Under the pieces are notes generated by a model. The model saw only the letters and a program-made list of their open reading frames with translations, was not told the DNA's origin and did not search any database. Source: Pseudomonas fluorescens (GTDB lineage Bacteria; Pseudomonadota; Gammaproteobacteria; Pseudomonadales; Pseudomonadaceae). Taken from it: 64,000 nucleotides of DNA. Of the stretch, positions 1-8,915 are shown piece after piece. Position numbers and translations under genes: made by a program. Position 1 is the stretch's first letter. Every line of letters starts with the position of its first letter. The DNA is taken from NCBI RefSeq assembly GCF_002022275.1, contig NZ_MSDF01000014.1, positions 88,099-152,098 of the forward strand. The letters are read 5' to 3'.

Positions 1-13
1 CCAGCTCCCACAG
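1..13. repeat. Tail of a REP palindrome cut by the window edge
   Basis: The first bases read CCAGCTCCCACAG. This is the outer end of the GCTGGCTTGCCTGCGAT-type REP family found throughout the window. Its partner arm lies outside the window. Confidence 0.6.
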
Positions 14-86
14 AAAAGCACCACCCGTTGGCTGGCAAATATCCTTACAATCGCGCTTTGTTAGCTGCCTAAGCAAGGATTCTGCA

Positions 87-971
87 ATGCACGCCGCCAA
101 CCCCCGCAAGGGGTACATCCTGGGCCTGAGCGCCTATATCACTTGGGGCCTGTTCCCGCTCTACTTCAAAGCCATCGCCAGTGTGCCCGCCGCCGAGATC
201 ATCGTGCACCGCGTGCTGTGGTCCGCGCTGTTTGGCGGTTTGCTGTTGATGGTGTGGAAACACCCCGGCTGGTTTCGCGAACTGCGCGACAACCCCAAGC
301 GCCTGGCGATTCTGGCACTCAGCGGTTCGTTGATCGCGGCCAACTGGCTGACCTATGTGTGGTCGGTGAACAGCGGGCGCATGCTGGAAGCGAGCCTGGG
401 TTACTACATCAACCCGCTGGTGAATGTGTTGCTGGGCATGCTGATCCTTGGCGAACGCTTGCGGCGTCTGCAATGGTTTGCCGTCGGGCTGGCGGCGATC
501 GGTGTGGCGCAACAGGTGTGGCAAGTGGGCAGTTTGCCGTGGGTGTCGCTGGTGCTGGCGTTGACCTTTGGCTTTTACGGGTTGATCCGCAAGCAGGCAC
601 CGGTCAAGGCACTGCCGGGGCTGGTAGTGGAAACCTGGATGCTGGTGCCGATTGCCGTGGCGTGGTTGTTGTTCAACCCGTCGGCCCACAGTGCGCAGCT
701 GGCATTTTGGAGTACGTCCGAAGCCTGGTGGCTGGTGGCCGCAGGCCCGATCACGTTGATTCCACTGGTATGTTTCAACGCCGCCGCGCGGCATTTGCCC
801 TACACCGCTCTGGGCTTTTTACAGTACGTCGCCCCCACGCTGGTGCTGCTGGAGGCCGTGTTCCTGTTCGGTGAACAGCTGGCAACCAGCACCCTGATCG
901 CCTTTGCCTTCATCTGGGCGGGGCTGGTGATCTACAGCCTGGACGCCTGGCTGACCGTGCGCAAACGCTGA
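87..971 (+). CDS. rarD: RarD-type EamA-family transporter
   Basis: This 294-residue inner-membrane protein has about ten hydrophobic segments in two EamA halves. The N-terminus (GYILGLSAYITWGLFPLYFK) is the typical start of RarD proteins. RarD/EamA proteins are drug/metabolite-superfamily permeases; the RarD substrate is not established, and the name comes from a link to chloramphenicol sensitivity. The ATG is preceded by AAGGA at good spacing. It is transcribed away from the window edge and followed by a 224-base gap with two DnaA-box modules. The family call is firm, the substrate unknown. Confidence 0.85.
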   Translation: MHAANPRKGYILGLSAYITWGLFPLYFKAIASVPAAEIIVHRVLWSALFGGLLLMVWKHPGWFRELRDNPKRLAILALSGSLIAANWLTYVWSVNSGRMLEASLGYYINPLVNVLLGMLILGERLRRLQWFAVGLAAIGVAQQVWQVGSLPWVSLVLALTFGFYGLIRKQAPVKALPGLVVETWMLVPIAVAWLLFNPSAHSAQLAFWSTSEAWWLVAAGPITLIPLVCFNAAARHLPYTALGFLQYVAPTLVLLEAVFLFGEQLATSTLIAFAFIWAGLVIYSLDAWLTVRKR

Positions 972-1034
972 TCAAATAACGTACAAACCTCTGCAAGCCC
1001 CATCCCGCGTGGCTTGCAGCCATCAGCCCCAAGG

Positions 1035-1193
1035 TTATCCACAGCCTGATCCCCGCCATTTGTGCACAAGCCTTTGAAACTGCTCGTTTTTTGCTCAGCT
1101 GGCGGAGAAGGCCGGCCAGCGTGGCCTGGCGCGGTGTCTCTACAGGTTATCCACAGGCCCATGCAAGATTTCCATGCATAACCCTGTGGGCAA
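1035..1193. promoter_or_regulatory. Two DnaA-box modules in an intergenic region
   Basis: Perfect TTATCCACAG boxes lie at 1035-1044 and 1147-1156. Each is followed by an inverted weaker box: TGTGCACAA near 1061 and TGTGGGCAA at 1185-1193. The second module also has an ATGCAAGATTTCCATGCAT dyad between its boxes. The architecture matches the four-module array at 39.1-39.65 kb. They lie between rarD and the 3' end of the GcvR-like gene. Any role in DnaA binding is inference. Confidence 0.5.
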
Positions 1194-1194
1194 A

Positions 1195-1707
1195 TCACTC
1201 CTCGTGGTGCAGCTCCACCATCAAGTCATCGGCCAGGGTTTCCAGGGACAGTTGCAAGGTATCCAGGGATAACGCTGCTGGCACCTGCAACAATGCCTCG
1301 GCGGTAAACAACGGGTCACCACTCATGGGCGCCGGACGCACGTCCGTGCTCAGGCTTCCCAGGTTCACGCCCTGCTGGCTCAGCAGCGCCGTAATCTCGC
1401 GCACGATGCCCGCGCGGTCGTTGCCCACCAGCGTCATCAGGATCGACTTGGAAGCTGCGGCCTGACCTGTGCTGCCCTCCCCCACCAGCACACGGATGCC
1501 GTGTGTGGATAAATCTTCCAGCGCGCCCACCAGCGCATGACGGTTTTCGGCAGGCACACTGACCCGCAGAATCCCGGCAAACTGCCCGGCCATGTGCGCC
1601 ATACGGCTTTCCAGCCAGTTGCCACCGTGGGCGGCGATGTTCTGTGCGATGCGTTCAACCAGCCCGGGTTTGTCGGCGGCGATAATTGTGAGTACAAGAT
1701 GGTCCAT
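1195..1707 (-). CDS. GcvR-like ACT-domain protein
   Basis: This is a 170-residue cytoplasmic protein with two ACT-type halves: DHLVLTIIAADKPGLVERIA at the start and SILMTLVGNDRAGIVREITA from about residue 90. The arrangement matches GcvR, the partner of GcvA that represses the glycine cleavage operon in enterobacteria, and pseudomonad homologues are usually named glycine cleavage system protein R. No DNA-binding domain is visible, so it should act through protein or amino-acid binding. The start was placed at the second Met (MDHLVL), seven codons into the open frame. It is divergent from glcB. Its exact role in Pseudomonas is not known to me. Confidence 0.75.
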   Translation of the reverse strand: MDHLVLTIIAADKPGLVERIAQNIAAHGGNWLESRMAHMAGQFAGILRVSVPAENRHALVGALEDLSTHGIRVLVGEGSTGQAAASKSILMTLVGNDRAGIVREITALLSQQGVNLGSLSTDVRPAPMSGDPLFTAEALLQVPAALSLDTLQLSLETLADDLMVELHHEE

Positions 1708-2095
1708 GGCGAAGCCCTCTGAATTCAATCTACAAGGTGGACTCGGGAGCCCTCGAAAACAAATCGTGTACCATTTTTATATTTATCTGGAACAATCCGA
1801 TAGTTTTTTGAGAACATCCCATTCCCCACTGTGACCGAATGTCACAGGAGGGTCGCTAAACGACGTATTTAGTCAAATTTTCACAACCGCAAGTCATCAT
1901 GTAGTATGCCCAATCGCGCACTACATAACGTTAGGTCGATGTCTGCCAAGGCACCAACGTATCGCGCAATCCGCCAGCCCAGCCGCCTTTTACGGCATGT
2001 ACCGGGGGATCGGGTTCGTGGTTTAAATGGCCAGAGGCTTCATTGGTAAATTGAAAAGCTGAAAAGCGCATAAGCTCCGCAGAGTGAGGCAAGAG
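1708..2095. other. Divergent intergenic region, GcvR-like gene / glcB
   Basis: This 388-base stretch carries no convincing gene. It is AT-rich around 1770-1910 and contains one dyad, CTGTGAC-N5-GTCACAG at 1829-1847. This resembles a CRP/Vfr dyad, but the half-site spacing is one base too long. The glcB Shine-Dalgarno GAGG is at 2086-2089. The region presumably holds both divergent promoters. Confidence 0.5.
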
Positions 2096-4273
2096 ATGAC
2101 TGAACACGTTCAAGTCGGTGGCCTTAAGGTCGCCAAAGTCCTGTTCGACTTCGTGAACAACGAAGCCATTCCCGGCACCGGCATCACGGCCGACCAGTTC
2201 TGGGCCGGCGCCGACAAGGTCATCCACGACCTGGCACCGAAGAACAAAGCCCTGCTCGCCAAACGCGACGATTTCCAAGCGCGCATCGATACCTGGCATC
2301 AAACGCACGCCGGCCAGGCTCACGACGCGGTGGCCTACAAAGCCTTCCTGCAAGACATCGGATACCTGCTGCCAGAAGCCGCAGACTTCCAGGCCACGAC
2401 CCAAAACGTCGATGACGAAATTGCCCGCATGGCCGGCCCTCAGTTGGTCGTGCCGGTGATGAACGCCCGTTTCGCCCTCAACGCCTCGAATGCGCGCTGG
2501 GGTTCGCTGTATGACGCGCTGTATGGCACCGACGCCATCAGCGAAGCCGACGGCGCCGAGAAAGGTAAAGGCTACAACAAGGTGCGTGGCGACAAAGTCA
2601 TCGCTTTCGCCCGCGCTTTCCTCGACGAAGCCGCACCGCTCAGCGCCGGCAGCCACGTTGACTCCACCGGTTACAAGATCGTCGATGGCATCCTCATCGT
2701 CAGCCTCAAAGGTGGCAGCAACAGCGGCCTGCGTGACGACGCTCAGTTGATCGGTTTCCAGGGCCCTGCGGCCGAGCCGATCGCCATCCTGCTCAAGCAC
2801 AACGGACTGCACTTCGAAATCCAGATCGACGCCAGCACCCCGGTCGGCCAGACCGACGCCGCCGGCGTCAAAGACGTGCTGATGGAAGCCGCGCTGACCA
2901 CCATCATGGACTGCGAAGACTCCGTCGCCGCCGTCGATGCCGACGACAAAGTGGTGATCTACCGCAACTGGCTCGGCCTGATGAAGGGCGACCTGGCCGA
3001 AGAAGTGGCCAAGGGTGGCAAGACCTTCACCCGCACCATGAACGCCGACCGCGTCTACACCGGCGTCGATGGCCAGGACGTGACCCTGCACGGCCGTTCG
3101 CTGTTGTTCGTGCGCAACGTTGGGCACTTGATGACCATCGATGCGATACTCGACAAAGACGGTAACGAAGTACCGGAAGGCATTCTCGACGGCCTGCTGA
3201 CCAGCCTCGCGGCGATCCACAGCCTCAACGGCACCAGCAGCCGCAAGAACAGCCGCACCGGTTCCGTTTACATCGTGAAACCAAAGATGCACGGCCCGGA
3301 AGAGGCCGCCTTCACCAACGAGCTGTTCGGGCGCATCGAAGACGTGCTGAACCTGCCACGTAACACGCTCAAAGTCGGGATCATGGACGAGGAGCGCCGC
3401 ACCACGGTCAACCTCAAGGCCTGCATCAAGGCCGCCAGCGAGCGCGTGGTGTTTATCAACACTGGCTTCCTCGACCGCACCGGCGACGAAATCCACACCT
3501 CCATGGAAGCCGGCGCGATGGTGCGCAAGGCTGCCATGAAGGCCGAGAAATGGATCGGCGCCTACGAAAACTGGAACGTCGATATCGGCTTGAGCACCGG
3601 CCTGCAAGGTCGTGCGCAGATCGGTAAAGGCATGTGGGCCATGCCCGACCTGATGGCGGCGATGCTTGAACAGAAAATCGCCCACCCACTGGCCGGCGCC
3701 AACACGGCCTGGGTACCGTCGCCGACCGCGGCGGCGCTGCACGCGCTGCACTACCACAAGGTTGACGTGTTCGCCCGCCAAGCGGAGCTGGCCAAGCGCG
3801 AGCGCGCGTCGGTGGACGATATCCTGACGATTCCTCTGGCCACCAACACCGATTGGTCCGACGAAGAAATCCGCAACGAGCTGGACAACAACGCTCAGGG
3901 CATCCTCGGCTACGTGGTGCGCTGGATCGACCAAGGCGTGGGCTGCTCGAAAGTGCCGGACATCAACGACGTCGGCCTGATGGAAGACCGCGCCACCCTG
4001 CGCATCTCCAGCCAGCACATTGCCAACTGGCTGCGCCACGGCATCGTCAACGAAGATCAGGTAATGGAAAGCCTCAAGCGCATGGCGCCGGTGGTGGACC
4101 GTCAGAATGCCGGTGACACGCTGTACCGGCCACTGGCACCGGATTTCGACAGCAACATCGCGTTCCAGGCAGCGGTGGAGTTGGTGATTGAAGGGACTAA
4201 ACAGCCTAATGGTTATACCGAGCCGGTGTTGCATCGTCGGCGTCGGGAGTTCAAGGCTAAAAATGGTCTTTGA
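2096..4273 (+). CDS. glcB: Malate synthase G
   Basis: This 725-residue enzyme condenses glyoxylate and acetyl-CoA to malate in the glyoxylate bypass. The length is right for the monomeric G isoform (about 720-730), not the shorter A form. Family hallmarks are visible: [15 protein letters not shown] near residue 275, [20 protein letters not shown] and [17 protein letters not shown] with catalytic Arg and Asp/Glu residues, and GKGMWAMPD. The ATG at 2096 was preferred over the upstream GTG at 2084 because GAGG sits seven bases before it. A strong terminator follows, and it appears monocistronic. Confidence 0.97.
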   Translation: MTEHVQVGGLKVAKVLFDFVNNEAIPGTGITADQFWAGADKVIHDLAPKNKALLAKRDDFQARIDTWHQTHAGQAHDAVAYKAFLQDIGYLLPEAADFQATTQNVDDEIARMAGPQLVVPVMNARFALNASNARWGSLYDALYGTDAISEADGAEKGKGYNKVRGDKVIAFARAFLDEAAPLSAGSHVDSTGYKIVDGILIVSLKGGSNSGLRDDAQLIGFQGPAAEPIAILLKHNGLHFEIQIDASTPVGQTDAAGVKDVLMEAALTTIMDCEDSVAAVDADDKVVIYRNWLGLMKGDLAEEVAKGGKTFTRTMNADRVYTGVDGQDVTLHGRSLLFVRNVGHLMTIDAILDKDGNEVPEGILDGLLTSLAAIHSLNGTSSRKNSRTGSVYIVKPKMHGPEEAAFTNELFGRIEDVLNLPRNTLKVGIMDEERRTTVNLKACIKAASERVVFINTGFLDRTGDEIHTSMEAGAMVRKAAMKAEKWIGAYENWNVDIGLSTGLQGRAQIGKGMWAMPDLMAAMLEQKIAHPLAGANTAWVPSPTAAALHALHYHKVDVFARQAELAKRERASVDDILTIPLATNTDWSDEEIRNELDNNAQGILGYVVRWIDQGVGCSKVPDINDVGLMEDRATLRISSQHIANWLRHGIVNEDQVMESLKRMAPVVDRQNAGDTLYRPLAPDFDSNIAFQAAVELVIEGTKQPNGYTEPVLHRRRREFKAKNGL

Positions 4274-4289
4274 ATAAGCAGCGCTCATG

Positions 4290-4323
4290 AAAAAGCCCTG
4301 ATCGGAAGATCAGGGCTTTTTTA
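4290..4323 (+). terminator. Intrinsic terminator of glcB
   Basis: AAAAAGCCCTGATC pairs with GATCAGGGCTTTTTT around a short GGAA loop, ending in a T-run. It starts 16 bases after the glcB stop. The A-run on the other side means it could also serve the convergent gene ending at 4385. Confidence 0.93.
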
Positions 4324-4384
4324 TGACAATCCACTAAGTGTGCTGTTTAAACGCACCAAAATTGAGATTTCTTACGACGACCAG

Positions 4385-4801
4385 TCAGGATGAGTAGGCA
4401 AAGAACGCACCATTTAACAAGACACTTCCTCCTGTCGCACTCTCCAATCGCACATTTTCCAAGTCCCCCTTCTGCACTCGGAGCTCGCCAACCTGTTCAA
4501 TGCCTAATCGAAGCAGCCCACCTGCCCCTTGAGTATCAAACGTCTGGCCACTGCTATCGGTATAACTAATATTGTCGGGTGACCCGGTGGTAACTATCTT
4601 TGAACCCGAGTTAAACGATTCGGCATAGGTTATTTCGATTTTTTCAGAGCCTTCGCCCGAGATCTTGGTTCTCTTGGGCGTACCCGAGACGTTTTTAATT
4701 TTAAGAACCCGGGCCTCGGGTGCGTCGTCCGTCTTTATCAAACAGAACGTGCCTTCCAACTCTTTGGCGGTCTTCGCTTTAGTTTCCGCAGCAGTCGTCA
4801 T
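4385..4801 (-). CDS. Hypothetical protein, 138 aa
   Basis: I do not recognise this protein. It is acidic, has no signal peptide or membrane segment, and is rich in Ser, Thr and Gly. The second half (VTTGSPDNISYTDSSGQTFD onward) looks like beta-rich repeats. The start MTTAAETK was chosen because AAGGAG lies eight bases upstream; an earlier Met is six codons upstream. Its GC content is lower than its neighbours. It converges on glcB across a shared terminator. A perfect 16-base palindrome lies about 90 bases upstream of its start. Confidence 0.6.
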   Translation of the reverse strand: MTTAAETKAKTAKELEGTFCLIKTDDAPEARVLKIKNVSGTPKRTKISGEGSEKIEITYAESFNSGSKIVTTGSPDNISYTDSSGQTFDTQGAGGLLRLGIEQVGELRVQKGDLENVRLESATGGSVLLNGAFFAYSS

Positions 4802-4889
4802 GGTGAGCTCCTTGTCCACAGGTTATGAGCCACTGGCAACACTCCAGAACGCTCCAACCCAGTACACCGCCCTCCCACTTTCCTGCCTA

Positions 4890-4905
4890 CTGTCAACGTT
4901 GACAG
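4890..4905. promoter_or_regulatory. Perfect 16-base palindrome, possible operator
   Basis: CTGTCAACGTTGACAG is perfectly self-complementary. It lies between the response-regulator gene (ends 4922) and the 138-residue gene (starts 4801), both on the minus strand, and so in the likely promoter region of the latter. It has no T-run and is therefore not a terminator. The binding protein is unknown. Confidence 0.4.
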
Positions 4906-4921
4906 GTTCGACCAGCGGTCA

Positions 4922-5389
4922 CTACTGCGCCATCCCCAGCTCGCGCTTGACCATTTTCGCCAATTTCACACTGTCGATCGGCTTAAGCAGAAAATCCACC
5001 ACGCTTAAATGCATCGCATCAATCACATCCGGCGCTTCTGCGTCCCCCGACATAATGATGATCGGCAATGCCGCGCGGGTAGAGCTGCGCACTTGGCGGA
5101 TCAATTCCAGGCCGTTGCTCGGCGCCATGCGCAAATCCGTGATCAACAAGCCGATGGAACTGCTGGAGCTCAACAAGTCCCACGCCGATTCGCCGCTGTC
5201 GGCGGTCATGCAGCGAATACCGTCCAGGCCCAGGATTTCCGCCAGCAGTTCACGCGCGTCCTTGTCATCGTCAACAATCAACACGCGTTGTGGCGGTAAA
5301 TCAGGCTCCAGCATCACGGCGCTCAGCGCCTCGCGCTCGGCATCACTCAAAATATCGTGGTCGGACATACGTTTCTCAGCAGTTCTCAT
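4922..5389 (-). CDS. Single-domain response regulator
   Basis: About 155 residues with a CheY-like receiver and no output domain. The acidic pocket is in VLIVDDDKDARELL, the phospho-acceptor Asp in LLITDLRM, the conserved Ser in IIMSGDAEA and the conserved Lys in FLLKPID. A 35-residue acidic extension precedes the receiver. The start at MRTAEKRM is favoured by GGGAG five bases upstream; a Met seven codons later (5368) is the alternative. No histidine kinase is adjacent, so the partner must be encoded elsewhere. Confidence 0.85.
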   Translation of the reverse strand: MRTAEKRMSDHDILSDAEREALSAVMLEPDLPPQRVLIVDDDKDARELLAEILGLDGIRCMTADSGESAWDLLSSSSSIGLLITDLRMAPSNGLELIRQVRSSTRAALPIIIMSGDAEAPDVIDAMHLSVVDFLLKPIDSVKLAKMVKRELGMAQ

Positions 5390-5613
5390 CAATCTCCCAG
5401 CACACTCGTCAGACATCTGCGGAAGGGCGAACAATGTGCACTTCGTCGGAAAGTTTGCCTAGTGGGCGTTCTACGGGGTTTGCACAATAGCCATGTAAGG
5501 TTTTTCCCTAGTTCGGCGCGATTTTCCTCGACCTAGACTTACGTCCAATGGGCACCCGCCTCGCGGAAGTCGACCATGAGGAACGATAACGACAAAAAAC
5601 TGCGGTCACTGTT

Positions 5614-7536
5614 ATGAGTAAAGCTGATGCTTTCACACAGGCGGGAAAAACCGCCGTGTTGCAGAACATCCACGGCACCCTGCAATTCCTGCAACGCTTC
5701 CCGCCCTTCAACCAGATGGAAAACGCGCACCTGGCGTTTCTGGTGGAACAGTGCCAACTGCGTTTCTACGGGCCGGGCGACAGCATCCTCAAACCGTCGG
5801 GCGGGCCGGTCGAACACTTTTATATCGTCAAGCAAGGCCGAGTGGTCGGTGAACGGCCTGACTCCACGCAAGCCACCTTCGAAATTACCACCGGTGAGTG
5901 CTTCCCCCTCGCCGCGTTGCTGGGTGAGCGCGCAACCCGCACCGAGCACAAGGCCGCCGAAGATACCTTCTGCCTACAACTGAACAAGCCGGCCTTTATC
6001 AAGCTGTTCGCGCTGTCCAGCCCGTTTCGCGACTTTGCCCTGCGCGGCGTCAGCAGTTTGCTGGACCAGGTTAACCAGCAAGTGCAGCAAAAAGCCGTGG
6101 AAACCCTCGGCACCCAGTACTCGCTGAATACCCGCCTGGGCGAGTTGGCGATGCGCCACCCGGTCTCCTGCAGCCCGGATACGCCGCTGCGCGAGGCGGT
6201 GACGCTGATGCACGAGCAACAGGTCGGCAGCATCGTGATTGTGGATGAGCACAAGGCGCCTTTGGGCATCTTCACCCTGCGCGACCTGCGCCAAGTGGTC
6301 GCCGACGGCACTCAGGATTTCAATCAGGTCATCGAACATCATATGACCCAGGCGCCTTTCTTCCTGACGCCTGACCACAGCGCCTTCGACGCCGCCATCG
6401 CCATGACCGAGCGCCATATCGCCCACGTGTGCCTGGTCAAGGACCAGCGCCTGTGTGGCGTGGTGTCCGAGCGCGACCTGTTTTCCCTGCAACGCGTGGA
6501 CCTGGTGCACTTGGCCCGCACCATCCGCAACGCGCCACGGGTGGAAAACCTGGTGGCGATTCGCGGCGAGATCGGCCAGTTGGTGGAACGCATGCTGGCC
6601 CATGGCGCCTCGTCGACCCAGATCACCCACATCATTACGCTGCTCAACGACCACACGGTGTGCCGGGTGATAGAGCTGACCCTCGCCGACAAAGGCGACC
6701 CCGGCGTGCCTTTCAGCTGGCTGTGTTTCGGCAGCGAAGGGCGCCGTGAGCAAACGCTGTATACCGACCAAGACAACGGCATTCTGTTCGAGGCCAAGGA
6801 CGCCGCCGAAGCCGCCGACATTCGCGCGCGGTTGTTGCCGCTGGCGCAGCAGATCAATCAAAGCCTGGCGCTGTGTGGCTTCAGCCTGTGCAAGGGCAAC
6901 ATCATGGCCGGCAACCCCGAGCTGTGCCTGTCGCGGGCCGAATGGGCGCGGCGTTTCTCGGCATTTATCCGCGAGGCGACCCCGGAGAACTTGCTGGGGT
7001 CGAGCATCTATTTCGACTTGCGGGTGGTATGGGGCGACGAACATGGCTGCGAGCAATTGCGCCAGGGTATCCTCGATCAGGTCGCGGATAACCGTCTGTT
7101 TCAGCGCATGCTCGCCGAAAACGCGTTGCGCCAGCGCCCGCCGGTGGGGCGCTTCCGCGAATTTGTGCTGGCCCGCAAAGGCACGGAAAAAGCCACGCTG
7201 GACCTCAAAGTGCAAGGCCTGACGCCCTTTGTCGACGGCGCGCGCCTGCTGGCCCTGGCCAATGGCATTCACGCCAACAACACCCTGGAACGCCTGCGCC
7301 AATTGGTAGACAAGGAAGTGATCGAACCGCTGGACGGCGCCGCCTATGAGGAGGCCTACCATTTCATCCAGCAAACCCGCATGCAGCAGCACCAGTTGCA
7401 AACCCGCGAGAACCAGCCGTACTCCAACCGCGTCGACCCCGACAGCCTCAACCACCTGGACCGGCGCATCCTGCGTGAATCCCTGCGCCAGGCCCAACGC
7501 CTGCAAAGCAGCCTGACCTTGCGGTATCAACTGTGA
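5614..7536 (+). CDS. cNMP-binding / CBS-pair / DUF294 nucleotidyltransferase-like protein
   Basis: This 640-residue cytoplasmic signalling protein has, in order, a cyclic-nucleotide-binding-like beta roll (about 25-140), two CBS domains (about 165-290, with VGSIVIVDEHKAPLGIFTLR and VCLVKDQRLCGVVSERDLF), and a DUF294 GlnD-like nucleotidyltransferase domain. The last carries the GSEGRREQTLYTDQDN motif near residue 375 and a C-terminal DUF294 partner domain. CBS pairs bind adenosine nucleotides. The substrate of DUF294 proteins is not established to my knowledge. The GTGA overlap with the next gene indicates translational coupling to the exonuclease. Confidence 0.9.
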   Translation: MSKADAFTQAGKTAVLQNIHGTLQFLQRFPPFNQMENAHLAFLVEQCQLRFYGPGDSILKPSGGPVEHFYIVKQGRVVGERPDSTQATFEITTGECFPLAALLGERATRTEHKAAEDTFCLQLNKPAFIKLFALSSPFRDFALRGVSSLLDQVNQQVQQKAVETLGTQYSLNTRLGELAMRHPVSCSPDTPLREAVTLMHEQQVGSIVIVDEHKAPLGIFTLRDLRQVVADGTQDFNQVIEHHMTQAPFFLTPDHSAFDAAIAMTERHIAHVCLVKDQRLCGVVSERDLFSLQRVDLVHLARTIRNAPRVENLVAIRGEIGQLVERMLAHGASSTQITHIITLLNDHTVCRVIELTLADKGDPGVPFSWLCFGSEGRREQTLYTDQDNGILFEAKDAAEAADIRARLLPLAQQINQSLALCGFSLCKGNIMAGNPELCLSRAEWARRFSAFIREATPENLLGSSIYFDLRVVWGDEHGCEQLRQGILDQVADNRLFQRMLAENALRQRPPVGRFREFVLARKGTEKATLDLKVQGLTPFVDGARLLALANGIHANNTLERLRQLVDKEVIEPLDGAAYEEAYHFIQQTRMQQHQLQTRENQPYSNRVDPDSLNHLDRRILRESLRQAQRLQSSLTLRYQL

Positions 7537-8240
7537 GTTTATTCGGATGGCTGCGTGCGAAAAAACCCGGGCTCGACGCGGCGCAATTGCAGCGCCTGGG
7601 CCAGCTGCGCGCACCCGGTGTGCTCGGCGGCGGGCCATTGCGCAGCCAGCGCTGGGTGGTGGTGGATCTGGAAACCAGCGGCCTGAACCTTAACCGTGAC
7701 CAAGTGCTGTCCATTGGCGCCGTGGTGATCGAGGACGGCGCTGTAGACTTTTCCCAGCTGTTTGAGCGCACCCTGCAACGTGCCGAAACAAAGCTAAGCC
7801 CCAGCGTGTTGATCCACGGCCTGGGCCCGAGTGCGATTGCCGCCGGCAGCGACCCGGTCGAAGCCTTGCTGGACTTCATGGCGTTCGTCGGCGACAGCCC
7901 TTTGCTGGCCTTCCATGCGCCATTCGATCAACACATGCTCTGCAGGGCACTCAAGGACAGCCTGGGTTACCGCCTGGCTCATCCATTTTTCGATGTGGCC
8001 GACATCGCCCCGTTGCTGTGCCCCGAGGCCAACATCCGTGAAGCCGGGCTCGACGACTGGATCAACCACTTCAAACTGCACGTGGGCGAGCGCCATCACG
8101 CCAGCGCCGATGCCCTGGCCACGGCCGAGCTGATGCTCATCCTGTTCAGCCGCGCCAAACACCAGCAAATCGACAGCCCGCAAGCGCTGCAAGAGCGTTT
8201 AAGCCAATGGAAACGGCGTAAACAATCTCCCACCTTCTAA
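7533..8240 (+). CDS. DEDDh 3'-5' exonuclease (DNA pol III epsilon-like)
   Basis: A 235-residue exonuclease of the DnaQ superfamily. ExoI carries the catalytic Asp and Glu in VVVDLETSGLNLNRD, ExoII the Asp in AFHAPFDQHML, and ExoIII the His and Asp in GERHHASADALATAEL. No polymerase or clamp-binding domain is present. It starts with GTG overlapping the stop of the DUF294 gene (GTGA). This gene pair recurs in pseudomonads, often near acetate permease, which is not present here. The cellular substrate is unknown. Confidence 0.88.
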   Translation: MSLFGWLRAKKPGLDAAQLQRLGQLRAPGVLGGGPLRSQRWVVVDLETSGLNLNRDQVLSIGAVVIEDGAVDFSQLFERTLQRAETKLSPSVLIHGLGPSAIAAGSDPVEALLDFMAFVGDSPLLAFHAPFDQHMLCRALKDSLGYRLAHPFFDVADIAPLLCPEANIREAGLDDWINHFKLHVGERHHASADALATAELMLILFSRAKHQQIDSPQALQERLSQWKRRKQSPTF

Positions 8241-8241
8241 T

Positions 8242-8278
8242 GTAGTGAGCAGGCTTGTGTGGCAAGCCAGCTCACTAC
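8242..8278. repeat. REP-like hairpin
   Basis: GTAGTGAGCAGGCTTG pairs imperfectly with CAAGCCAGCTCACTAC around a short loop, directly after the exonuclease stop. It resembles the window's REP palindromes but has GTAGTGAG outer ends. It probably also stabilises the transcript 3' end. Confidence 0.6.
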
Positions 8279-8349
8279 CATCAACAGTGGCTACGGGCGT
8301 TTTAACCGACAGACGCCAATTGCTTACGCCCTGCGCCTCTGACACAATC

Positions 8350-8367
8350 GCGAATAATTCTCGTTAG
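8350..8367. promoter_or_regulatory. Fur-box-like operator upstream of the FecI-type gene
   Basis: GCGAATAATTCTCGTTAG closely resembles the Pseudomonas Fur-box core (AATGATTCTCATT type) and lies about 30 bases before the sigma-factor start. Iron control of FecI-type sigma genes by Fur is established for the family. Binding here is inferred. Confidence 0.65.
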
Positions 8368-8396
8368 TTTAAACCTTCAGTTTATTCGGTGATGCC

Positions 8397-8915
8397 TTGT
8401 CGTCGGTCCAGACCCCACACAGTGAGCTTGTTGGCGCGTTGTATCGCGACCATCGTGGCTGGCTGTTGGCCTGGCTGCGGCGCAACGTAGCCTGCCCGAG
8501 CCGCGCCGAAGATCTGAGCCAGGACACCTTCATGCGCCTGCTGGGCCGTGACGAGCTGCGCGAACCCCGCGAACCCCGGGCGTTTCTGGTGGCGATCGCC
8601 AAAGGCTTGCTGTTCGACTACTTCCGTCGCGCGGCGCTGGAGCAGGCCTACCTCACCGAACTGATGCTGATCCCGGAAAGCGAGCACCCCTCGCCCGAAG
8701 AACAGCAATTGATCCTCGAAGACCTCAAGGCCATCGACCGCCTGCTCGGCAAGCTCTCGAGCAAGGCCCGAACCGCCTTCCTCTATAACCGCCTCGATGG
8801 CCTGGGCCACGCCGAAATCGCCAAGCGCCTCGGCGTGTCGGTACCGCGCGTACGCCAGTACCTGGCCCAAGGCATTCGCCAGTGCTACATCGCGCTGTAT
8901 GGCGAGCCGCTGTGA
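8397..8915 (+). CDS. FecI-type ECF sigma factor
   Basis: A 172-residue iron-starvation ECF sigma factor. Region 2 includes SRAEDLSQDTFMRLLGRDEL near residue 40 and FDYFRRAALE. Region 4 includes LSSKARTAFLYNRLDGLGHA and the helix-turn-helix EIAKRLGVSVPRVRQYLAQG. The start is TTG, supported by GGTGAT just upstream; the nearby ATG at 8392 is out of frame. The stop overlaps the GTG of the fecR-like gene. With the receptor downstream it forms a cell-surface signalling set that should be induced by a specific ferric siderophore. Confidence 0.93.
   Translation: MSSVQTPHSELVGALYRDHRGWLLAWLRRNVACPSRAEDLSQDTFMRLLGRDELREPREPRAFLVAIAKGLLFDYFRRAALEQAYLTELMLIPESEHPSPEEQQLILEDLKAIDRLLGKLSSKARTAFLYNRLDGLGHAEIAKRLGVSVPRVRQYLAQGIRQCYIALYGEPL

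Noticed and set aside
1829..1847. CRP/Vfr-type site upstream of glcB
   Set aside because: TGTGA and TCACA are separated by seven bases instead of six, so it does not fit the known dyad.
1931..4288. 785-codon open frame on the minus strand opposite malate synthase
   Set aside because: It is a full antisense shadow of glcB, with His/Val/Gly-rich low-information sequence typical of high-GC mirror frames and no ribosome binding site.
5974..7638. 554-codon minus-strand frame opposite the DUF294 gene
   Set aside because: Mirror frame of a gene with clear cNMP, CBS and DUF294 domains.
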